NCBI GenBank assembly: GCA_051985675.1
Contig: JBPYFJ010000041.1
Location: 1-64,000, forward strand
Length of the DNA: 64,000 bases
Direction: 5' to 3'
From: JAFAXD01 sp051985675
GTDB taxonomy: Bacteria; Pseudomonadota; Alphaproteobacteria; Rhizobiales; Xanthobacteraceae
The notes below the pieces were generated by a model that ran no database searches, had not been told where the DNA came from, and saw only the letters and a list, made by a program, of their open reading frames with translations. Each line of letters starts with the position of its first letter. Position 1 is the stretch's first letter. The translations under genes were made by a program, and so were the position numbers. Of this stretch, positions 58,202-64,000 are shown in pieces.

Positions 58202-58995
58202 GAGGAGCGCGTCCCCTGCGCCTTGATCGCCTCGGCCCGCACCAGATCCCAGATTTCGTCGACCTTTTCGACGAACGGCTTGCTTTTAAACAGATGCGGA
58301 TCACTGCGATCGAAGTTGGTCTCGATAATGGCCTTGATGCGACCGGGGCGCGCCGACATCACCGCAACCCGGCGGGCTAGATAGACCGCCTCCTGCACGT
58401 CGTGCGTGACAAAGATCACGGTCTTGGGCGAGCGCTGCCAGATACTCAGCAACTCGGTTTGCATCAGGCTGCGCGTCTGCGCATCGAGCGCCCCGAACGG
58501 CTCGTCCATGAGCAGAATTTCCGGATCGATCGCGAGCGTGCGGGCGATCGCGGTGCGCTGTTTCATGCCGCCGGAAAGCTGCGAGGGAAAGCTGTCCTCG
58601 AACCCGTGCAACCCGACGAGATCGATGAACGACTGGGCGCGCTTTTGCTGCTCCGCAGCCGGAAGACCGGCGCGCTTCAGGCCATACATGACATTGGCGC
58701 GCACCGTCTTCCACGGAAACAACGCGAAGTGCTGGAACACGATGCCGCGGTCCGGTCCTGGTCCGCTGACCGGTTTGCCGTCGACGGTGATCGAGCCGGT
58801 TTCGGTCGGCAGGAAGCCGCCAAGCAGATAAAGCAGGGTCGACTTGCCGCACCCCGACGGTCCGAGCAACGCCAGGAATTCGCGCTGTGCAACCTGCAGC
58901 GAGACGTCGTCGACGGCGAGCACCGGTTTGCCGTGCGCCGGTCGGTAAACGTGACTAAGCCGGTCGATGACGATTTGAGCGCCGTTGGCAACCAT
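58198..58995 (-). CDS. NitT/TauT-type ABC transporter ATPase
   Basis: A 265-residue ATPase of the SsuB/TauB group. Walker A is GPSGCGKST (about residue 45); then GIVFQHFALFPWKTVRANV (Q-loop), signature LSGGMKQRTAIARTLA, Walker B ILLMDEPFGALDAQTR and the switch histidine in FVTHDVQEAVYLARRV. It is the first gene of the minus-strand unit ATPase-permease-permease. Upstream lie direct repeats of AAACGATCGT (59072-59140). Confidence 0.95.
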   Translation of the reverse strand: MVANGAQIVIDRLSHVYRPAHGKPVLAVDDVSLQVAQREFLALLGPSGCGKSTLLYLLGGFLPTETGSITVDGKPVSGPGPDRGIVFQHFALFPWKTVRANVMYGLKRAGLPAAEQQKRAQSFIDLVGLHGFEDSFPSQLSGGMKQRTAIARTLAIDPEILLMDEPFGALDAQTRSLMQTELLSIWQRSPKTVIFVTHDVQEAVYLARRVAVMSARPGRIKAIIETNFDRSDPHLFKSKPFVEKVDEIWDLVRAEAIKAQGTRSS

Positions 58996-59071
58996 AGGTC
59001 CCTCGGCTCAGCCGGGTATCGATACGATATGCAATCGGCCGATCGCAGCTTTGGGAGCGAGCACGCCGCGA

Positions 59072-59140
59072 AAACGATCGTAGCCGACATCAATTAGCAA
59101 ACCGAACTTGTTCGAAACTCTCTCCGCGTTAAACGATCGT
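59072..59140. repeat. Direct repeat of AAACGATCGT in the ABC-transporter promoter region
   Basis: AAACGATCGT occurs at 59072-59081 and 59131-59140, 59 bp apart; each contains the palindrome ACGATCGT, and the surrounding sequence (GCG..AAACGATCGT.GC) also matches. This could be a pair of regulator sites in the 355-bp gap between the ATPase gene and the second cyclase gene. Nothing else is seen in that gap. Confidence 0.35.
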
Positions 59141-59350
59141 GGCATGAGCATTTCCCGCGGCTGCCTCGCGCAACCCTTGGTTTTTCTGGCGTTTTCCCGG
59201 CGGCCCGGGCGCGGTCCAACCTCCGCGATTGATACAGGGAAGCCGGCGTGCTGTCGAGGCGGCGCGCCAGCACGTCGCGTCGGGCGTGCCGCTCGCCGAC
59301 CGCCGTGGTAGATATTGCTCCCCGCCCGCGCCCAAACATCGGTCAGGGTC

Positions 59351-60931
59351 ATGAAACGCAAGATCGCGGCCATACTGGCTGCCGACGTCGTCGGTTACAG
59401 CAAGCTCGTCGCCGAGGACGAAGAGGAAACGCTGCGCCGGCTGGCGTCATACCGCGCCGTATTCGACGATTTCATCGCGCGCGGCTCCGGCCGCGTCTTC
59501 AACACCGCGGGCGATGCGATCTTGGCGGAGTTCCCGAGCGCGGTGGAAGCCGTGCGCTGTGCGATCGACGTGCAGGAAAGCCTGCGTACCCGCAATCTGG
59601 CTTATCCCCTGAGCCGGCAAATGTATTTCCGGATCGGGATCACCATCGGGGATGTGGTTGAGCGTGACGGTGATCTGCTCGGCGACGGCGTGAACATCGC
59701 GGCACGCCTCGAAGGGCTGGCAAAGCCCGGCGGCCTGTGCGTGTCGCGCACCGTCTATGAACAAGTCTCCAACAAAATGTCGGTGCAATTCGCCGACATC
59801 GGCGAGCAGGAGGTGAAGAACATCCCCGCGCCGGTCCACGCCTACACGCTGACCCTTGGATCCGACGCCGGCGGAGCGCCGACGCCCGCGGCCCCCACGC
59901 GCAAGGCGACGGCGCCGGCCGCCTCCAAACTGATCTGGCCGATCGCGATTGCTGCAGCCAGCGTCGCCGTCATTGCGATTGTAGCGATCGTTTATTTCCT
60001 CGCGGCTCGCCCGGGCGCGTCGCCGACGACGGCGACCGCCGGTTCCACCCCGGCCGCCCGCGCGGATGCGGCGGCCGACCGGAGGCCGCCGCCGCGTCCG
60101 GTCCGACAGGCCGAGACGCTGGTGCCGGAAACAATCCCGTTCATTACTGAACGCGAACGCGCCGCCATTCGATCGGACTATCTGTCAGCTCCGGAGCACA
60201 AGGCGTTGGCAATCAGCGTCGCTCGGGCCGCGTTCACCTCCGGACAGAAGGACGATGAAACCGCGAAGGCGGCCGCGATGGAGAATTGCCAGCGGCTGCT
60301 GGAGCCCATCAACCCGAGGGCGCGCTGCGATCTCTATGCGGTCGGCGACACCGTTGTGTACGCGCGCGGTCGGCCACCGATGCCGCCGGAGCCCTGGATC
60401 AATCGCGATCCAGCAATCGAGCGGCCGTTTGCTGCCAAGGATATTCCGTTGCTCAACGACAACGCCCGCACCTCCGCGGACACGCGCTACGCCCAGGCCC
60501 GCGGTCCGAAGGCCTTGGCGATGTCGCCGCAAGGAACGATCGCATTCTATGTCCGGCAGGCCAGCCTCGATGAGGCGGCGCGTCGCGCGCTCGAGAACTG
60601 CGGCGCGGGGGCCGGCGTTCCCTGCCTGCTGGTCGCGCTCGACGACCAATCGGTGGTGCCGATTCCGACCAGCATGAAGGTCACCGGTCTGTTTCACGCC
60701 GTCGGCAACCCGCTGATCGCGCCCGACGTCAGAGAAAGCGTCGCGCAGCGGCTCGCCAATGCACCGACCGGCTGGAACGCGGTTGCGACCGGAGCAGGAG
60801 GGCGGCCAGGACTGGCGCTCAAAGCTGCCAATGAGCAAGCCGCAGTCGACGGTGCGCTGGCCGATTGCGCCCGGCAGGATCGCAATTGCCGCGTCATCGC
60901 GATCGGGCCGTTCGCGGTTGAGGCGAATTAG
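59351..60931 (+). CDS. Class III adenylate/guanylate cyclase with C-terminal repeat domain
   Basis: A 526-residue protein. The catalytic domain is N-terminal (residues 5-160): RKIAAILAADVVGYSKLV (first metal aspartate), FNTAGDAILAEFPS (second), RIGITIGDVVERDGDLLGDGVNIAARL. A Thr/Ala/Pro-rich linker, one transmembrane helix (about 193-217) and a low-complexity Ala/Pro/Arg region follow, then a C-terminal periplasmic part containing two similar units: ALAISVARAAFTSGQ...AAMENCQRL and ALAMSPQGTIAFYV...ALENCGAG, and a third AAVDGALADCARQ, each ending with a cysteine. That resembles the YXXXG/DUF4189-type repeats found in exported proteins. It is an unusual topology in which the cyclase is cytosolic and the repeat domain outside. 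Confidence 0.85.
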   Translation: MKRKIAAILAADVVGYSKLVAEDEEETLRRLASYRAVFDDFIARGSGRVFNTAGDAILAEFPSAVEAVRCAIDVQESLRTRNLAYPLSRQMYFRIGITIGDVVERDGDLLGDGVNIAARLEGLAKPGGLCVSRTVYEQVSNKMSVQFADIGEQEVKNIPAPVHAYTLTLGSDAGGAPTPAAPTRKATAPAASKLIWPIAIAAASVAVIAIVAIVYFLAARPGASPTTATAGSTPAARADAAADRRPPPRPVRQAETLVPETIPFITERERAAIRSDYLSAPEHKALAISVARAAFTSGQKDDETAKAAAMENCQRLLEPINPRARCDLYAVGDTVVYARGRPPMPPEPWINRDPAIERPFAAKDIPLLNDNARTSADTRYAQARGPKALAMSPQGTIAFYVRQASLDEAARRALENCGAGAGVPCLLVALDDQSVVPIPTSMKVTGLFHAVGNPLIAPDVRESVAQRLANAPTGWNAVATGAGGRPGLALKAANEQAAVDGALADCARQDRNCRVIAIGPFAVEAN

Positions 60932-61057
60932 ATCAAACTCGTCGCGCCTGTCGTTTGCGTTTGAATTGCCCACAACAGCGGGCGGAACAGGGCTGGCCGC
61001 CTCGGCGTTGTTAGGCTGCATCTCGCAGCGGCGAGCGTTGCGCCGACCGGGTGCGCC

Positions 61058-61131
61058 AGTGTGGCGGATTTGACGTTCCTGCCAGCATCGCCGCGAGTCC
61101 TTCGTAGGAACGTCAAATCCAAAGCCACACT
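61058..61131. repeat. Palindromic element, type A, copy 2 (74 bp)
   Basis: Outer stem AGTGTGGC (61058-61065) with GCCACACT (61124-61131). Inner stem GGATTTGACGTTCCT (61066-61080) with AGGAACGTCAAATCC (61106-61120), 15 bp perfect. Flush on the left, AAA spacer on the right, as in copy 1 (13782-13853). Compared with copy 1, both arms of each stem differ but pairing is retained. Confidence 0.85.
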
Positions 61132-61148
61132 AGAATCATAGAGTTGCT

Positions 61149-61220
61149 AGTGTCCCTTTGCTTCCGACGTTTGTAAACGTGCCCGCCGCAAGGGGATACA
61201 AACGTCGGAAGCGGGACACC
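61149..61220. repeat. Palindromic element, type B, copy 2 (72 bp)
   Basis: Outer stem GTGTCCC (61150-61156) with GGGACAC (61213-61219). Inner stem TTCCGACGTTTGTA (61162-61175) with TACAAACGTCGGAA (61197-61210), 14 bp perfect. Left spacer TTTGC, right spacer GC. It is preceded by TTGCT as in copy 1. The right edge abuts the AGGAGG ribosome binding site (61221-61226) of the small exported protein gene. Confidence 0.85.
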
Positions 61221-61233
61221 AGGAGGATGCGCC

Positions 61234-61461
61234 ATGCAAACCACGATCCGCAATTGCGCGCTTTGCGTTACGTTCGTCGCCGCGCTGGCCCTTACCGCGT
61301 CGAAGCCGAGTTCGGCGGCCCCGGCGTTCGCCGGCGCCGCACAGGCCAAAGCCCTCGCCGGTCAGCAACTCACTGACGTGCGCTGGCGCCGGCATTACGG
61401 GTACCGCTATCGCCGCGGCTGCGTCATCGCGGGTGGCTATCACCGCGAAATGAGTTGCTAA
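61234..61461 (+). CDS. Small exported protein (75 aa)
   Basis: A signal peptide (residues about 5-28, CALCVTFVAALALTASKPSSA) precedes a 45-residue mature part rich in Arg, Tyr and Gly: DVRWRRHYGYRYRRGCVIAGGYHREMSC. Two cysteines near the end may form a disulfide. The AGGAGG site directly before ATG 61234 is immediately next to palindromic element B copy 2, so element folding could influence translation. Similar short basic, aromatic-rich exported proteins occur in rhizobia; role unknown. Confidence 0.72.
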   Translation: MQTTIRNCALCVTFVAALALTASKPSSAAPAFAGAAQAKALAGQQLTDVRWRRHYGYRYRRGCVIAGGYHREMSC

Positions 61462-61640
61462 TTGTCGCATCGCGATGCGGGAGCTAGAATGAACCGCGAC
61501 AGGCGCACAATGTGCGCCATGAAGTGGTCCAAGCTGCTCCTTCGAGGATGTCGCATGACCATCCTTCAGATGCAGTGGCACCAGTCGATTACGGCTAGTG
61601 GTCGTGCCGCGGTTTTGGCTCCCAAGGCCCGGGGCCTCCC

Positions 61641-61841
61641 ATGCCGTTGACCGGGGGCATCACGCCAGGGCGTTCCTTTTTCTGTCCGCACTGCGGTGCG
61701 CTTTACGCGGTGACGCATTCGCGCAGCAACGAACTCGCGCGCGGCACGGCAAAGTGCGTGGTCTGCGAGCGAGCGATGGACGAATGGGAATCGAATTCGA
61801 TCCCGTCCTACAAGCTCGTTCACCGTCCGGAAGATGCCTGA
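61641..61841 (+). CDS. Small zinc-ribbon protein (66 aa)
   Basis: A short cytosolic protein with FFCPHCGALY (CxxC) and KCVVCERAMD (CxxC), a typical four-cysteine zinc ribbon, and a C-terminal YKLVHRPEDA tail. The length and the spacing of the cysteine pairs fit small zinc-ribbon proteins common in rhizobia. The ribosome binding site is poor, and AGGCCCGGGGCCT just upstream is nearly palindromic. Convergent with the tRNA-His gene. Confidence 0.75.
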   Translation: MPLTGGITPGRSFFCPHCGALYAVTHSRSNELARGTAKCVVCERAMDEWESNSIPSYKLVHRPEDA

Positions 61842-61890
61842 ACCGGATCGTTGGATTGTTGGGGCGCGTCGGACAAATCGGCGATCGGGC

Positions 61891-61967
61891 TGGTACAGCT
61901 GGGTGGACTCGAACCACCGACCTCCTGATCCACAGTCAGGCGCTCTAACCAACTGAGCTACAGCTGC
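61891..61967 (-). tRNA. tRNA-His (GTG anticodon), CCA encoded, lacks G-1
   Basis: The cloverleaf on the minus strand folds with a 7-bp acceptor stem GCAGCTG / CAGCTGT, D arm AGCTCAGTTGG, anticodon arm CCTGA-CTGTGGA-TCAGG with anticodon GTG, and T arm GGTGG-TTCGAGT-CCACC. The discriminator is A73 followed by encoded CCA. The base before G1 is T, so the G-1 residue universal in tRNA-His is not encoded, and position 73 is A rather than C. This is the known alphaproteobacterial exception. Confidence 0.95.
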
Positions 61968-62112
61968 ACGCGACGACGCGAACCTAGGAGCAAGCCGCCG
62001 GCTTGCGAAGATCGCAACGGTCTCCAAAGCCACAATTGCTCGCTGGTGCAACGAATTTCACATTGGCCGAAAGATTGGGGGGGATTGGCGCGTATCCCGC
62101 GTCGCATTGCAG

Positions 62113-62277
62113 ATGAAGCTGAACGACAACGGAGCTGCCCTGATGGCCTATCTCGATGGAGATCGGACAAGCCAACGCGTCACGCAATATTTCTTCGACC
62201 TCGGTTTGGCCAATACTCTGCCAATGTCAACTGACGTTCCTCGGGACGATTGCGGCGAGCGGAAAATTGGAATGTAA
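62113..62277 (+). CDS. Possible small ORF (54 aa) upstream of histidine kinase gene
   Basis: An ATG-led frame of 55 codons ending TAA 62277, reading KLNDNGAALMAYLDGDRTSQ and a further 33 residues, with balanced composition. No ribosome binding site is evident and I recognise no family. It lies in the 335-bp gap between tRNA-His and the histidine kinase gene, where nothing else is seen. It could be a leader peptide, a remnant or chance. Confidence 0.25.
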   Translation: MKLNDNGAALMAYLDGDRTSQRVTQYFFDLGLANTLPMSTDVPRDDCGERKIGM

Positions 62278-62302
62278 TCACATTGAGTGGGGCGAGGCAG
62301 GC

Positions 62303-63997
62303 ATGACCGAGCTATCGGCAAAGGGGGCCGTTGCACAGCCGACGCGACCCGCCTCCGACAATCCGGCCAGGCGATGGGCACAGAGTATCGGACTCGCAAG
62401 CGCGGTCGGCGTGGTCTATTTCCTGGCCGCCCGGCTCGGCTTGGGGCTTGTCTTGGAGCCCGCGGGCGTCGCGGTGTTCTGGCCCGCAGCCGGGATTTCC
62501 TCGGGCATCCTGATCGCGCTGGGAGTCCGCCGGGCGGGGTGGCCAGTGGCGCTCGGCGTGACCCTCGCAACCGTCGCGGTTCACGAATTGGTCGGGGACC
62601 CGCTCTGGGCCGGCACGGCTTTGGGGCTGAGCAATGCCGCTGAGGCGCTGATTACAGCCGCGGTGATCAGGCGCTACTTCGGTTCTGATGTCGATTTCGA
62701 TCGGCCGTATCAGGTCCTTGGCCTGCTTCTGGCAGCAATGATTGGACCCGCGGTCTCGGGCATCGGCGCGGCCGCGATCTACAGGTTATGGAACGGTCCA
62801 GCGGCGCCGTTGCTGACCATCTGGCAGAACTGGTTCGCATCCGATGCAATCGGCATCCTTATTGTAGCGCCGCTGGTGGTCGGCCTCGCCGCCGCTCTGC
62901 GGTATCCCCCGCCTCGCAGCGAACTCATCGAAGCCACCGCGGCGCTCGTGGTGTTGGCCCTAATGACGGCAATCGCGCTCTTTATGCCTCAGATATCCTG
63001 GGAGACCGTGGTGCCGGTCGCCCTGCTGTTTCCAATGTTGCTGTGGCTTGCAGCCCGATTTCGCCCCGTCTTCTCCGCGGCAGCCGTGTTCCTAGTCTCC
63101 ATGGCCGTCGTTTCGACCGCGGTCTTCGGAATTGGTCATTTTGGCGACGCCGCTCTTGCGCTCGGCGAGCGCATCCCCCAGGCGCAGGCGGCAATTTTGT
63201 TTGTGGCGCTTGGCGCGTATCTTCTCGCGGCGCTATTCGCCGAGCGCAGGGAGAGCGAGGCACGGCTCGCGCGTGCCAACCTGATGCTCGAGCGTGAACG
63301 CGACAACAAGCTGATGAGCGCAGAGGCGATCACCGCGGCGATCGCCCACGAAGTCAGACAGCCGCTGGCCAGCATCAATACCAACGCGAGCGCGGCATCG
63401 CGATGGCTCGCGCGTACGCCACCCGATCCCGACGAAGCGCGCGCGGCGCTGGCCAGAATACAGAACGAGATTTATCGCACCAGCGAAGTGTTTGACGCAA
63501 TCCGCGCGTTGTTCCGCACGGGTGACGGTGCCCGGCGCGCGATCAACGTGAACGAGATTATTGTCGAGGTACTGCAGCTATTGCGCGGAGAGTTACAGGA
63601 ACATGCGGTTGAGGTTCACTCCGAATTTGCCGAACTGGCGTCTGTCGAAGGTCACAAGGGTCAATTGCGGCAAGTCATCTTCAATTTGCTTCACAACGCG
63701 ATCGAAGCAATGGACGCCACGGTCAATCGAAAGCGCGTGCTGCGGGTGACAACGGCGGTTCGTGGTTCCGATGGCATTGCAGTCGCAATCGAAGACTCGG
63801 GCCCGGGAATTGACCCTGAAAAATTGGACGGCATATTTACTGCCTTCGTTACAACCAAGTCTCAGGGTATGGGATTGGGACTCGCGATCTGTCGGATGAT
63901 TATCGAGCAACATGGGGGCAATCTTACCGCCTCGTCAGACGGCAAGAATGGCGCGTTGTTCAAGTTTGTTTTGCCTATCGCGTCAGGTCTACGCTGA
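62303..63997 (+). CDS. Sensor histidine kinase with MASE1 membrane domain
   Basis: A 564-residue kinase ending at the window's right edge (stop complete). Residues 25-320 form eight transmembrane helices of the MASE1 type (YFLAARLGLGLVLEPAGVAVFWPAAGISSGILI, IWQNWFASDAIGILIVAPLV). After a coiled coil the HisKA helix reads AITAAIAHEVRQPLASIN with phospho-acceptor histidine about 349, followed by the HATPase domain with N-box HNAIEAM (about 463), G1 DSGPGI and G2 GMGLGLAIC. There is no receiver domain, so a separate response regulator must lie beyond the window. ATG 62303 is chosen for the protein-like start. Confidence 0.9.
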   Translation: MTELSAKGAVAQPTRPASDNPARRWAQSIGLASAVGVVYFLAARLGLGLVLEPAGVAVFWPAAGISSGILIALGVRRAGWPVALGVTLATVAVHELVGDPLWAGTALGLSNAAEALITAAVIRRYFGSDVDFDRPYQVLGLLLAAMIGPAVSGIGAAAIYRLWNGPAAPLLTIWQNWFASDAIGILIVAPLVVGLAAALRYPPPRSELIEATAALVVLALMTAIALFMPQISWETVVPVALLFPMLLWLAARFRPVFSAAAVFLVSMAVVSTAVFGIGHFGDAALALGERIPQAQAAILFVALGAYLLAALFAERRESEARLARANLMLERERDNKLMSAEAITAAIAHEVRQPLASINTNASAASRWLARTPPDPDEARAALARIQNEIYRTSEVFDAIRALFRTGDGARRAINVNEIIVEVLQLLRGELQEHAVEVHSEFAELASVEGHKGQLRQVIFNLLHNAIEAMDATVNRKRVLRVTTAVRGSDGIAVAIEDSGPGIDPEKLDGIFTAFVTTKSQGMGLGLAICRMIIEQHGGNLTASSDGKNGALFKFVLPIASGLR

Positions 63998-64000
63998 TCA

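Noticed and set aside
1..64000. CRISPR arrays, insertion sequences, complete prophage
   Set aside because: No regular repeat-spacer pattern, no transposase or integrase motifs and no phage structural genes were seen; only the AAA-ATPase remnant at the left edge hints at a mobile element.

Overview
The window is GC-rich, densely packed DNA from an alphaproteobacterium, most likely of the order Hyphomicrobiales (Bradyrhizobiaceae/Xanthobacteraceae type). Support for this: a cyclic beta-glucan exporter (NdvA type), several small exported proteins of kinds common in that group, many solute-binding proteins (TTT/Bug, TRAP, Liv and NitT types), three luciferase-like monooxygenases, a tRNA-His without G-1 and with A73 (an alphaproteobacterial peculiarity), and a CATGATC...GATCATG palindrome of the kind frequent in rhizobial intergenic regions. 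The placement is inferred from gene content only.

Layout. 1-8350 is a decayed, mosaic stretch. It holds an AAA-ATPase remnant at the left edge, an orphan TTT receptor, dodecin, a small membrane protein behind a perfect CRP-type box, an MFS transporter, and a broken surface-sugar cluster: an ATP-grasp fragment abutting a heptose-kinase tail, a nucleotidyltransferase-HAD fusion with altered nucleotidyltransferase motifs, an intact GT2-GtrA protein, and a frameshifted GT2 fragment abutting a receiver-domain fragment. 8352-15142 carries two luciferase-like oxidoreductases, a hydrolase, a DedA/YqaA-like membrane protein, a predicted small RNA with C-rich loops, a HisE-like pyrophosphohydrolase and a TRAP receptor. 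15312-24396 carries PutA, NdvA, a D-Ala-D-Ala carboxypeptidase, a fatty acyl-CoA ligase and a DUF924 protein. 24502-38068 is signalling and envelope material: a heme-c-type adenylate cyclase, cupin, CHRD protein, acyl-CoA ligase, Crp/Fnr regulator, CAP-domain lipoprotein, MscS channel, HupE and a FecR protein.

38120-54849 is catabolic. A Rieske oxygenase is followed by an unknown protein, a bicupin and an EutA-like ASKHA ATPase in one tight operon, with a divergent Rieske ferredoxin. Next come a MarR regulator divergent from a luciferase-like monooxygenase, a glutathione peroxidase, and 4-hydroxyphenylpyruvate dioxygenase divergent from an Lrp regulator. Then an aromatic-hydroxylase/VOC pair reads straight into a Liv-type ABC importer (LivK-LivH-LivMG fusion-LivF) that ends at a clear terminator. 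A PPOX protein and a NitT-type binding protein follow. 54987-58995 holds the NitT/TauT-like ABC system, interrupted by an oppositely oriented Trp/Arg-rich secreted peptide gene. 59351-63997 has a second class III cyclase, two small proteins, tRNA-His and a MASE1 histidine kinase.

Two genome-scale features stand out. One is a family of ~72-bp nested palindromes in intergenic gaps, whose two stems differ in sequence between copies yet keep pairing. The other is the predicted C-loop small RNA at about 13077-13180. cAMP signalling is a possible theme: two cyclases, a Crp/Fnr protein and a perfect TGTGA-N6-TCACA box occur in one window.
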